33,139 nt of DNA from Pseudomonadota bacterium (GCA_021812165.1 JAKAOO010000009.1:1-33139), one strand, 5' to 3'; shown: positions 1 through 8,338, numbered from the stretch's first letter. Notes: generated by a model from the sequence alone, not told the origin. Made by a program: numbers and translations.

Positions 1-1
1 C

Positions 2-445
2 GATCTCTTCCTTCTCTTCTGCGACGATCTTTCCTTCGAAGCCGAAAACACGAGCTACAAGTCTTTGAAGGCGGCGCTCGAAGGCGGCATCGAGGGAAGG
101 CCGGCAAACGTCCTCTTTTATGCGACCTCGAATCGCCGCCATTTGATGCCGCGCGAGATGATCGAGAACGAACGGGCGACCGCGATCAATCCGGGTGAAG
201 CCGTCGAAGAGCGCGTCTCGCTTTCCGACCGCTTCGGGCTTTGGCTCGGCTTTCACGCCCTCGACCAGGAGACCTATCACGCGATCGTCGAGGGCTATGC
301 CGCCCATTACGGCCTCGAAATGGGCGAAGAGGAACTCCTCGCTCGCGCCAACGAATGGTCGATCACCCGCGGATCGCGCTCGGGCCGGGTCGCCTGGCAA
401 TTCATCCAGGATCTCGCCGGAAGGCTCGGCAAGACCCTCACCTGA
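2..445 (+). CDS. DUF815-family AAA ATPase, C-terminal part (5' truncated by window edge)
   Basis: Open frame from base 2: DLFLLFCDDLSFEAENTSYKSLKAALEGGIEGRPANVLFYATSNRRHLMPREM... matches the DUF815 ATPase pattern; stop at 445. Confidence 0.85.
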   Translation, partial: DLFLLFCDDLSFEAENTSYKSLKAALEGGIEGRPANVLFYATSNRRHLMPREMIENERATAINPGEAVEERVSLSDRFGLWLGFHALDQETYHAIVEGYAAHYGLEMGEEELLARANEWSITRGSRSGRVAWQFIQDLAGRLGKTLT

Positions 446-541
446 CCCCGCGTTCCGCCCCGGTTGAGGCGCGAAGAGATGGCCGCGGTCGACCGCGGCG
501 CAAAGCCTTGTTAACTTCGACGCACAAAGACCGCGGCGAAC

Positions 542-580
542 GGTTACGGTGGGTTAGGGTTACGGGGTTACGGGTTACGG
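542..580. repeat. Degenerate short tandem repeat GGGTTA/GGGTTAC with G-quadruplex pattern
   Basis: ggttacggtgggttagggttacggggttacgggttacgg; four G-runs (551-553, 557-559, 564-567, 572-574) separated by TTA/TTAC. Confidence 0.8.
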
Positions 581-699
581 TGACAGTGCATTTAACTGAC
601 ATGCCTTCGGAGTCGTGAGCGTCGCGGCGATGTCTTACTTACTCACCAGTCTGTGATATAGGCTATAGTGGGAGCCCGGAAGAATGAGCGAACGAGGGC

Positions 700-835
700 G
701 GGTGTCCGTTTGATGGCGGCGAGCTGGGCGTCGATCTTTTCGCGCAGCTTCTCGCCCTCGCGCACCCGCTCCATCGCCATCAGCCGAATCGCTTCCAGCG
801 TGCGGTGGTCAAAACCGCGTCCATCTCGCTGCATC
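700..835 (-). pseudogene. IS630-like transposase N-terminal fragment
   Basis: Minus-strand frame reads MQRDGRGFDHRTLEAIRLMAMERVREGEKL..., resembling the N-terminal helix-turn-helix start of IS630-type transposases; the recognisable part is short and no catalytic domain follows. Confidence 0.6.
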
Positions 836-1232
836 CCAAATCGTCCCCCAGAACGAACCGCCTGCCAACCCAAATGTAGCCTCACTTCACGACTGCTGAG
901 TAATAAGCGACATCTCCCCCGGTAGACGTGACGCTCATCATCCGGCAAAGGTGGCCGCATACGCTGTCTGCCGATGCTACCGGTTATGACGATACGATCT
1001 GGATGCCGTGCCTGAGATATGAGGACAACAATTTCGATTGGTAGCCGACCGCGGAACGCCCGTGCGCGCAAGCGAGCGGCGTATCTGACATAGGAGGACA
1101 AGAATGCTTCCGGGCGACCGGGAAGACGAAATCGGTCGCGCGTTGCTTCCTGGCAGACCCTGGAGGGACGGCGCCCGGCTGCCCCCCCAAACTGATGTCC
1201 CGACCGCGAAGTCCGTGACATAAATCCGCGGT

Positions 1233-1383
1233 GTCATTGCGACCCCCGGACGGCCGCCCTCTCGGGCGTTCCGGGGGGAAGCATTCTCGCACTCGATGGT
1301 CTTGGGATTGCCCGAGATCGCTTCGTCGCGCAGTTTATCCTCGGGCCGCGCGAAGCGCGGACCCGCGGGCTCCTCGCAATGAC
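1233..1383. repeat. Dispersed MITE/REP-like element with 10-bp inverted termini GTCATTGCGA...TCGCAATGAC
   Basis: Perfect terminal inverted repeats at 1233-1242 and 1374-1383; internal hairpin gggccgcgcgaagcgcggaccc. Confidence 0.7.
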
Positions 1384-1477
1384 GGGAAATACTGCTGCGA
1401 ATTTGCGGCTCAGGACGCTGACAGCTTGTTGAAAAACTCTCGGAAGGGCTCGAAGCGGCCGGCAGCAGCCCGGTAAT

Positions 1478-1560
1478 CGTCATTCCCGCGAAAGCGGGAA
1501 TCGAGCGGGCCGAACGCCTTCCGGGTTCCGGCTCTCCGCTTCGCTGCGGCCGTAATGACG
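1478..1560. repeat. Dispersed REP-like element (CGTCATTCCCGCGAAAGCGGGAATC...AATGACG)
   Basis: CGTCATT/AATGACG inverted ends and internal hairpin attcccgcgaaagcgggaat, a common bacterial intergenic repeat form. Confidence 0.75.
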
Positions 1561-1603
1561 GAATTCGGTCTCTGCGGGGCTTTTCCGTCATCCTCCTAAG
1601 AGA

Positions 1604-2416
1604 CTAATGAACCCGTTCCGCGGAGGGCTCGTGCCGGTGGGCGTCGCGCTCGACCGGATGGCCGCCGGACATGACGAAAATGCGCCCCCTGATCGGCACC
1701 ACCTCGATCTCGGCTCCGTAGAGCCGCGACAGGACCGGACCCGTGACGACCTCCTCGACCGTCCCGAGGGCCGCCTGCCCGCGCCCCAGATAAAGCACGC
1801 GGTCGATCGCGCCGAGCAGAGGGTTGAGTTCATGGGCGGAGAAAAGCACGGTGATTTGAAGCTCGCGCCGAAGCGATCGCACGAGCGCGACGACTTCGCT
1901 CTCGTGGCGCGGGTCGAGGCTGATGAGCGGCTCGTCCAAAAGGAGAAGGCGCGGCTCCCCGATCAGCGCCTGGGCGAGAAGCAAACGCTGCCGCTCACCG
2001 CCCGAGATCTCGGCAAGAGGGCGCCGGGAGAGTTCGCGCGCGCCCACAAGTTCGAGAACGCGATCGACTTCCGCCCGCCCTCTCGCGCCGGCGATCGGCA
2101 GGCCGAGGCGATGGCCGTTATAGACGCTCGCGATGAAATCCGAGCCCCTGAGCCGCATGCCGGCGATGTCGCCGCGGACCTGCGGCATGTAGCCGATTGC
2201 GGGGTTGCCGCGCGTCGCCGGGCGCCCGAGAACGTGGATCCTCCCCCGGCTCGGCGGCACCAGCCCCAGGACGGCGCGCATCAGAGTGGTTTTGCCGGAG
2301 CCGTTCGGCCCGAGAACGCCGATAAATTCACCCGCGGCGATGCGCAAATCCACCTCCGAGAGGATGACGCGACTGCCGAGGGAAAGCGAGGCATCGCGGA
2401 ATTCTATGGCATTCAT
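1604..2416 (-). CDS. znuC: Metal (zinc/manganese-type) ABC transporter ATP-binding protein
   Basis: Walker A GPNGSGKT, signature ISGGERQ, Walker B LLLLDEP; adjacent to a ZnuA-type binding protein gene. Confidence 0.85.
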   Translation of the reverse strand: MNAIEFRDASLSLGSRVILSEVDLRIAAGEFIGVLGPNGSGKTTLMRAVLGLVPPSRGRIHVLGRPATRGNPAIGYMPQVRGDIAGMRLRGSDFIASVYNGHRLGLPIAGARGRAEVDRVLELVGARELSRRPLAEISGGERQRLLLAQALIGEPRLLLLDEPLISLDPRHESEVVALVRSLRRELQITVLFSAHELNPLLGAIDRVLYLGRGQAALGTVEEVVTGPVLSRLYGAEIEVVPIRGRIFVMSGGHPVERDAHRHEPSAERVH

Positions 2417-2422
2417 GGGCGC

Positions 2423-3298
2423 TTATGTCGCTAGCGCGCGATCGACCGCATCGAGTTCTCTCACCATCCAACCCTGGTAATTCTCGCCCGGAGGTTCGGT
2501 CTCCGTGACGCCCACCACAGGGATGTGGGAAGCCTCGGCGAGCCTCACCATGCGCCGGGCGACCGGGCCCGAGACCTGGCTGTTATAAACGAGCATTCGC
2601 ACCCGATGCATCCTCAGATCCGTCTCGAAGGCCGCGACCTCGGAGGCGCCCGGCTCGGTGTTGTTCATCATCGCGAGCTGAAAGCCCCGGTTTTCGACCC
2701 GCATCCCGAGCGCCTCGAACATGGCGCCGAAAACCGGTTCCGTCGCCGTCACGGGCGTGCCGGAAAGGCGCGCGCGCAACGCCGCGACCCTGGCCTCGAT
2801 CGGTTTCATCGATTGCTCGAACCGCGCGAGGCGCGCCTCATATAACGCCCGGTGCGCCGGGTCGGCTTTTTCGAGAGCGGTCGCGAACGCTTTCGCAAAG
2901 GCCGGCATCGTCTTCGGATCGTACCAGATGTGCGGGTTGTCGCCGGGCTTTGCGCCAACGAGATCGGCGACGGCGATCGCCTTGCGGTTCGAGCCCCTCG
3001 CCGCCCCGAGCAACCTTTTCATCCAAGGATCGTAGCCGATGCCGTTATAAACGACGAGGCGCGCGGCGGAGACGGCGCGCGCCACGGAAGGGCTTGCTTC
3101 GAAGAGGTGCGGATCTTGGTCGGGGTTTTTGAGGATGCTCGTCACCTTCACCTCGGGCCCGCCGATCTGCTGCGCCACATCGCCGTAGAAATTCTCGGCG
3201 GCAACGACGATGATGCGCGGCGCGGCGGAAGCAGGCGCCGGAGCGAACAGGATAGCGGCAGCCGCCAGGACGAGGAGCAACTTCAACCCGAACCCCAC
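2423..3298 (-). CDS. znuA: Metal ABC transporter substrate-binding protein (ZnuA-like)
   Basis: Signal peptide LKLLLVLAAAAILFAPAPASA then IIVVAAENFYGDVAQQIGG...DPHLFEASPS...NPHIWYDPKTM. GTG start chosen at 3298; the 809-aa ORF call extends spuriously over the divergent gene. Confidence 0.85.
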   Translation of the reverse strand: MGFGLKLLLVLAAAAILFAPAPASAAPRIIVVAAENFYGDVAQQIGGPEVKVTSILKNPDQDPHLFEASPSVARAVSAARLVVYNGIGYDPWMKRLLGAARGSNRKAIAVADLVGAKPGDNPHIWYDPKTMPAFAKAFATALEKADPAHRALYEARLARFEQSMKPIEARVAALRARLSGTPVTATEPVFGAMFEALGMRVENRGFQLAMMNNTEPGASEVAAFETDLRMHRVRMLVYNSQVSGPVARRMVRLAEASHIPVVGVTETEPPGENYQGWMVRELDAVDRALAT

Positions 3299-3330
3299 CC
3301 CACCGATGTGGCGGCCAGCAAGGGATTGTC

Positions 3331-3348
3331 GATACGATATAACGTATC
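3331..3348. promoter_or_regulatory. Zur-like palindromic operator GATACG-ATATAA-CGTATC
   Basis: Perfect 6-bp arms with an AT-rich centre in the divergent intergenic region between znuA-like and porin genes. Confidence 0.55.
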
Positions 3349-3418
3349 CTCTCCCTCGCTTCGCCGCCACCCCGCTCGGCCGGCGCCGGCGATAAAGGGA
3401 AAGACGCGGGAACGTAGG

Positions 3419-4777
3419 GTGCGCGAGCTTCGGCCCCTGCCGCGCTTCCTGGCGGCCGCCGCGTTCCTGCTCTCGGCCGTGCCGGCGCTCGCGCAAACCG
3501 CTCCCGCCGAGCAATGGCAGCGACGGAACCTCTTGGGCGACATTGGAGGCCTGCGCACGATCCTCGCGGAATACGGCGCTCGTCTCGATCTCTCCGAGAC
3601 GAGCGAAGTCTTCGGCAACCTGACGGGCGGCGTCCATCGCGGTTTCGAATATGCGGGGCTCACCAGGATGGCGCTCACGCTCGACACCGCGAAAGCCTTC
3701 GGCTGGAGCGGCGGCACCTTTTATGCCAGGGCGCTGCAGATCCATGGCCGCAATCTCTCCGCCGATAATCTCGCCGTCCTGCAGACGATCAGCAACATCG
3801 ACGCCGACCGGTCCACTCGCCTCTGGGATCTCTGGTACGAGCAGAAGCTGCCGCGCCTCAATCTCGATTTCACGATCGGCCAGGAGAACGTCGATCACGA
3901 CTTTATCGTCAGCAAATATGCCGGCCTCTTCATCGACGCGATGAACGGCTGGCCGGCGCTTCCCTCGAACGACCTCTATGCGGGAGGACCGGTTTACCCT
4001 CTTTCCTCCCCCGGCGTTCTCCTCAAGGGCAAGCCGGCAAAGGCCCTCACCGTTCTCGCCGGCGTCTTCGACGACAATCCGCCGGGCGGCCCGTTTTTCG
4101 ATGATTCCCAGCTGCGCGACGGCGAAGCGTCGGGGACGCGGTTCAATCTCGGGACGGGCGCGCTCATCCTCGCCGAGGTCCAATACCATGGAAAGATCCT
4201 GCCTTTTACGGGCGCGTCGCTTCCCGGCACCTACAAGCTCGGCGCCTGGATCGATACCGGGCGCTTTCCCGATCAGCGCTTCGACACCTCCGGGCTCTCG
4301 CTCGCCGCGCCGGGGAGCACCGGCGTCCCGCGCTTCCACCACGGCGACTTCAGCATCTACGGCGTCATCGACCAGAAGGTGTGGCGATCGCTCGGCGCCT
4401 TTCTGCGCGTCATGGGCGCGCCCGCCGATCGCAATCTCGTCGATTGGAGCCTCAACGCCGGGCTCGATCTCAAAGCCCCGCTGCCGGGGCGCAAGGACGA
4501 CTCTTTCGGTATCGCCTATGGCTGGGCGCATGTGAGCGGGCAGGCGAGCGCTCTCGACCGGGACGTCGCGATTTTCACCGGAAGGAGCTTTCCGATCCGC
4601 AGCGCCGAGCACATCGTTGAAATCACCTACGTCTACAGCCTTGCGCCGTGGTGGCAGCTGCAACCGGATCTGCAATACGTCGTCAACCCGGGAGGGGGCA
4701 TCCCGAACCCGCAGGACCCGCCGCAGCGCATCGGCAACGAACTCGTCGTCGGGCTCCGGACGACCCTCACCTTTTGA
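3419..4777 (+). CDS. OprB-like carbohydrate porin
   Basis: Signal peptide FLAAAAFLLSAVPALAQ then LLGDIGGLRTILAEYGARLDLSETSEVFGNLTGG..., terminal aromatic residue F (...LRTTLTF). GTG start 3419 inferred. Confidence 0.8.
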   Translation: MRELRPLPRFLAAAAFLLSAVPALAQTAPAEQWQRRNLLGDIGGLRTILAEYGARLDLSETSEVFGNLTGGVHRGFEYAGLTRMALTLDTAKAFGWSGGTFYARALQIHGRNLSADNLAVLQTISNIDADRSTRLWDLWYEQKLPRLNLDFTIGQENVDHDFIVSKYAGLFIDAMNGWPALPSNDLYAGGPVYPLSSPGVLLKGKPAKALTVLAGVFDDNPPGGPFFDDSQLRDGEASGTRFNLGTGALILAEVQYHGKILPFTGASLPGTYKLGAWIDTGRFPDQRFDTSGLSLAAPGSTGVPRFHHGDFSIYGVIDQKVWRSLGAFLRVMGAPADRNLVDWSLNAGLDLKAPLPGRKDDSFGIAYGWAHVSGQASALDRDVAIFTGRSFPIRSAEHIVEITYVYSLAPWWQLQPDLQYVVNPGGGIPNPQDPPQRIGNELVVGLRTTLTF

Positions 4778-4829
4778 GGGGCCTCGGGCGGGTTGGACAG
4801 GCCGTGCCGATCCGCCATATAAGCCGCGG

Positions 4830-5672
4830 ATGAAACGCATCCCCTTTTTCAAGATGCACGGGCTCGGGAACGACTTTGTCGTGCTCGACGCGCGCGCGAG
4901 CCTTTTTCCTCTCGATGCCGCGGGGGTGCGCGCGCTTGCCGACCGCCATACCGGGATCGGCTGCGATCAGGTGATCGAGATGCTGCCGGCGCGCAACCCG
5001 GCAGCCGACTTTTTGATGCGCATCCATAACCGCGACGGCAGCGCGGCCGAGGCGTGCGGCAACGCGACGCGCTGCCTCGCCTACCTTCGCTTGCGCGAGG
5101 GCGGCGAGCGGAGCATCGCGATCGAGACGGCGGCCGGGCTTCTTTTTGCCGAGGTCGAGGGGGAGGACCGCATCGCCGTCGATATGGGAAGGGCGAAGAC
5201 GCTCTGGAACGAGATCCCGCTTGCCCGCCCCTCAGACACGCTCTCGCTCGATCTCGTGGAGGGGCCCCTCTCCGCGCCCTGCTGCACCAACATCGGCAAC
5301 CCGCACGCGACCTTTTTCGTCGCCGACGCCGAGGCGGTCGATCTCGCCTCTCTCGGACCGGCGCTCGAGCATCACCCCCTCTTCCCCGAACGCGCCAATA
5401 TCGGCGTCGCGAGCGTTCTGGAGCCGGGGCGTATCCGGCTTCGGGTGTGGGAGCGCGGCGCCGGCCTCACCCGCGCTTGCGGCAGCGCCGCCTGCGCCGC
5501 TCTCGTCGCCGCCAATCGGCGCGGGCTTACGGGGCGCCGGGCCGCGGTCGCTCTCGACGGCGGCAGCCTCGAAATCCTTTGGCGTGAAGACGGCCACGTC
5601 GTGATGACGGGTCCGGCGGCGCTCTCGTTCGAAGGTTCTTTCGACCCCGCGCTTCTGCGCAGAGAGCCATGA
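4830..5672 (+). CDS. dapF: Diaminopimelate epimerase
   Basis: MKRIPFFKMHGLGNDFVVLDAR...EACGNATRC...GAGLTRACGSAACAA. Confidence 0.95.
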   Translation: MKRIPFFKMHGLGNDFVVLDARASLFPLDAAGVRALADRHTGIGCDQVIEMLPARNPAADFLMRIHNRDGSAAEACGNATRCLAYLRLREGGERSIAIETAAGLLFAEVEGEDRIAVDMGRAKTLWNEIPLARPSDTLSLDLVEGPLSAPCCTNIGNPHATFFVADAEAVDLASLGPALEHHPLFPERANIGVASVLEPGRIRLRVWERGAGLTRACGSAACAALVAANRRGLTGRRAAVALDGGSLEILWREDGHVVMTGPAALSFEGSFDPALLRREP

Positions 5673-6874
5673 GCGAGGTCGAGGTCATCACCTTCGGCTG
5701 CCGCCTCAACGCCTACGAAAGCGAGGGGATCGCCCGCGCCGCCGCCGCCGCGGGGCTCAGAGACGCGATCATCGTCAACACCTGCGCCGTCACCGCCGAA
5801 GCCGAACGCCAGGCGCGCCAGGCGATCCGGCGCGCGAGGCGGCTGCGTCCTTCGGCGCGGCTCATCGTCACCGGCTGCGCCGCGGAGATCTCGCCCGAAC
5901 GCTATCGCGCTCTCGCGGAGGTCGATGGCGTCGTCGCCAACAGGGCAAAGCTGAAGCCGGAAAGCTATGGCGCTCGGGCCGGCTGTCCGCTCCCTTCGGT
6001 CGACGGCTCCAGAGGCCCCGTCCGCGCCTATCTCGAGGTGCAAAAGGGGTGCGACCACCGCTGCACCTTTTGCGTCATCCCGCTCGGGCGCGGCCCGAGC
6101 CGTTCGGTGCCGCCCGCCGAAGTGGTGGCGGAAGCGCGGCGCCTCGTCGCCTCCGGCACCCGCGAGATCACCCTGACCGGCGTCGATCTGACCGCCTACG
6201 GCGCCGATCTCGGCGGGACGACGAGCCTCGGCGCTCTCGCCCGGCAGCTTCTCGCGGAGCTTCCGGAGCTGCCTCGGCTGCGCCTCTCCTCGCTCGATCC
6301 CTCAGAGATCGATTTGGAGCTTTGGCGTCTCCTCTCTGAAGCACCAAGGCTCATGCCGCATCTCCACCTCTCGCTGCAATCGGGCGACGATCTCATCCTG
6401 AAGCGGATGAAGAGGCGGCATTCGCGGGCCGCGGCGCTCGCCGTCGCCAGGCGCGCGCGAGCGCTGCGGCCGGAGGTGGCGCTCGGCGCCGATCTGATTG
6501 CCGGTTTCCCGACCGAAAGCGAGGCGGCCTTCGAGCGCAGCCTCGACCTCGTCGAGGAAGCCGGCCTCGCCTTTCTCCACGTTTTTCCCTATAGCCCGCG
6601 CCCGGACACCCCTGCCGCGCGCATGCCGCAGCTCGACCCCGCCCTCATCAAAGAGCGCGCGGCGCGGCTTCGAGAACGGGGCGAGGGAACGCGCATGGAT
6701 GATTTTTGCCGCCGCATCGGCAGCGAAAGCGAGGTCTTGGTCGAGCGCCCCGGGCTCGGCCGGGCCGCGTTTTACGCGCCCGTCCGCTTGGCTGCGAGCG
6801 AGGAGGACGGCGCCATCCGGCGTGTTGTTCTGGCGGCAGCGAATGGCGACGGCTTCGTGGGGGTGTTCCGCTGA
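5669..6874 (+). CDS. mtaB: tRNA (t6A37) methylthiotransferase MtaB
   Basis: TFGCRLNAYES...VNTCAVTAEAERQARQAIRR...GCDHRCTFCVIPLGRG radical-SAM motif; 4-nt overlap with dapF. Confidence 0.93.
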   Translation: MSEVEVITFGCRLNAYESEGIARAAAAAGLRDAIIVNTCAVTAEAERQARQAIRRARRLRPSARLIVTGCAAEISPERYRALAEVDGVVANRAKLKPESYGARAGCPLPSVDGSRGPVRAYLEVQKGCDHRCTFCVIPLGRGPSRSVPPAEVVAEARRLVASGTREITLTGVDLTAYGADLGGTTSLGALARQLLAELPELPRLRLSSLDPSEIDLELWRLLSEAPRLMPHLHLSLQSGDDLILKRMKRRHSRAAALAVARRARALRPEVALGADLIAGFPTESEAAFERSLDLVEEAGLAFLHVFPYSPRPDTPAARMPQLDPALIKERAARLRERGEGTRMDDFCRRIGSESEVLVERPGLGRAAFYAPVRLAASEEDGAIRRVVLAAANGDGFVGVFR

Positions 6875-7884
6875 TGCGGTTCTGGCGGCGCAGCGCGGAA
6901 GAGCCGGAAGAGCCGGAAGAGCCGGAAGCGCCGCAAGAGGCGCTGGAGCCCCGGGCTGCACCGGCGGAGGGCTGGTTCGGGCGGCTCAAAGCGGGGCTTG
7001 CAAAAAGCTCCGCCCGCCTCAACGAAGGCCTCAATAGGATCTTCACCCGCCGCCGCCTCGACGAGGCCGCGCTTTCCGAACTCGAAGAGCTCCTGATCGC
7101 AAGCGATATGGGGGTTCGCGTCGCCGAGGAGGTTGCGGCCTCGCTGCGCCGGACCCGCTTCAACCAGGAAGTGGCGCCCGAAGAAGTGCGCGCCGCGCTT
7201 GCGGCAGAGGTCGCCCGTCTCGTCGAGCCGGTATCGAGGCCGCTCGTCATCGACCGCGAGCGCCGCCCCTTCGTCATCCTCGTCGTCGGCGTCAACGGCA
7301 GCGGCAAGACGACAACGATCGCGAAGCTCGCCAGGCATTATCGCGATGAGGGGAGGCGGGTCGTTCTCGCCGCCGGCGACACCTTCCGCGCCGCCGCGGT
7401 CGAGCAGCTCGAGATCTGGGGCGCGCGCACCGGCTGCCCGGTCATCGCCCGCGGAGAGGGAGCGGATGCGGCGGGCCTTGCCTATGATGCGCTCCTTGAG
7501 GCGCAGAAAGAGGGCGCCGACATCCTGCTGATCGACACCGCGGGGCGCCTGCATAACAAGGCCGCGCTCATGGGCGAACTCCAAAAGATCGTGCGCGTTT
7601 TGAAAAAGCTCGATGCGGCCGCGCCGCATTCGGTCCTTCTCGTCCTCGACGCAACCACCGGCCAGAACGCCCACGCCCAAGCTGAGGCCTTTCGCGAGAT
7701 GGTCGGCGTCACCGGCATCGTCATGACAAAGCTCGACGGCACCGCCAAAGGCGGAGTTCTCGTATCCCTTGCCGAAAAATACGGCATCCCGATCCATGCC
7801 TTGGGAGTGGGCGAAAGTGCGGAGGATCTGCGTCCCTTCGAAGCGCAATCCTTCGCGCAAAACCTCGTCGGCCTCGAACCTTAG
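6874..7884 (+). CDS. ftsY: Signal recognition particle receptor FtsY
   Basis: VVGVNGSGKTTTIAKLA, AAGDTFRAAAVEQLE, DTAGRLHN, TKLDGTAKGG. Confidence 0.96.
   Translation: MRFWRRSAEEPEEPEEPEAPQEALEPRAAPAEGWFGRLKAGLAKSSARLNEGLNRIFTRRRLDEAALSELEELLIASDMGVRVAEEVAASLRRTRFNQEVAPEEVRAALAAEVARLVEPVSRPLVIDRERRPFVILVVGVNGSGKTTTIAKLARHYRDEGRRVVLAAGDTFRAAAVEQLEIWGARTGCPVIARGEGADAAGLAYDALLEAQKEGADILLIDTAGRLHNKAALMGELQKIVRVLKKLDAAAPHSVLLVLDATTGQNAHAQAEAFREMVGVTGIVMTKLDGTAKGGVLVSLAEKYGIPIHALGVGESAEDLRPFEAQSFAQNLVGLEP
6898..6933 (+). repeat. 9-bp tandem repeat (gaagagccg x3 plus gaagcgccg) encoding EEP repeats at the FtsY N terminus
   Basis: Direct reading of gaagagccggaagagccggaagagccggaagcgccg. Confidence 0.9.
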
Positions 7885-7936
7885 CGCTTGCAAAGCGGCC
7901 GTCGATTCCCTCTCATCGCTTTGTTGAAGAAAGGGG

Positions 7937-7965
7937 TTGCGGAATCGCTGCGATGGTGATACCGT
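7937..7965 (+). promoter_or_regulatory. Candidate gcrA promoter TTGCGG-N17-TACCGT with GANTC overlapping the -35
   Basis: -35-like 7937-7942, -10-like 7960-7965, GAATC 7942-7946; another GANTC (GATTC) at 7904-7908. Confidence 0.4.
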
Positions 7966-8011
7966 ATGTTGCGTCCCGTTGGGGAACGGGCCACACGATC
8001 CGGGGGGATCA

Positions 8012-8338
8012 ATGGAACTGACATGGTCGGAGGAGCGGGTCGAGCAATTGACTCAGCTCTGGGAGGAGGGGTTGCCCGCGGCCGAGATCGGCCGGCGCAT
8101 GGGTCTCTCCAAAAACGCCGTCATCGGCAAGGTCCATCGCATCGCGCTGACGCCGCGCATCATCACGGAACTGCCGCAGCGGCGATACGCCTTCGAGTTC
8201 ACCGGGCCGTCCTGCCTCTGGCCTTTTGGCCATCCGGGGCAGGACGATTTCCGATTTTGCGGGGTGCAGCCGTTGCCCGGAAAACCCTATTGCGCCGAGC
8301 ACGCGGCTCGCGCCTACGTCCGGCCGAAGGATCACTAG
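8012..8338 (+). CDS. gcrA: GcrA family cell cycle regulator (compact, 108 aa)
   Basis: MELTWSEERVEQLTQLWEEGLPAAEIGRRMGLSKNAVIGKVHRI N-terminal motif plus CLWPFGHPGQDDFRFCG...YCAEH C-terminal motif. Confidence 0.9.
   Translation: MELTWSEERVEQLTQLWEEGLPAAEIGRRMGLSKNAVIGKVHRIALTPRIITELPQRRYAFEFTGPSCLWPFGHPGQDDFRFCGVQPLPGKPYCAEHAARAYVRPKDH

Noticed and set aside
977-1591. 204-aa minus-strand ORF through the repeat elements
   Set aside because: Translation (HCEEPAGPRFARPEDKLRDEAISGNP, RSIPAFAGMT) is the typical read-through of dispersed intergenic repeats, not a protein.
1607-2434. 275-aa plus-strand ORF antisense to znuC
   Set aside because: Shadow ORF in GC-rich DNA, no recognisable domain, opposite strand is a clear ABC ATPase.
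3299-4852. N-terminal ~517 aa of the 809-aa minus-strand ORF (2423..4852)
   Set aside because: Antisense to the well-supported porin; low-complexity R/E/A-rich translation typical of GC-rich shadow frames; real znuA-like start is near 3298.
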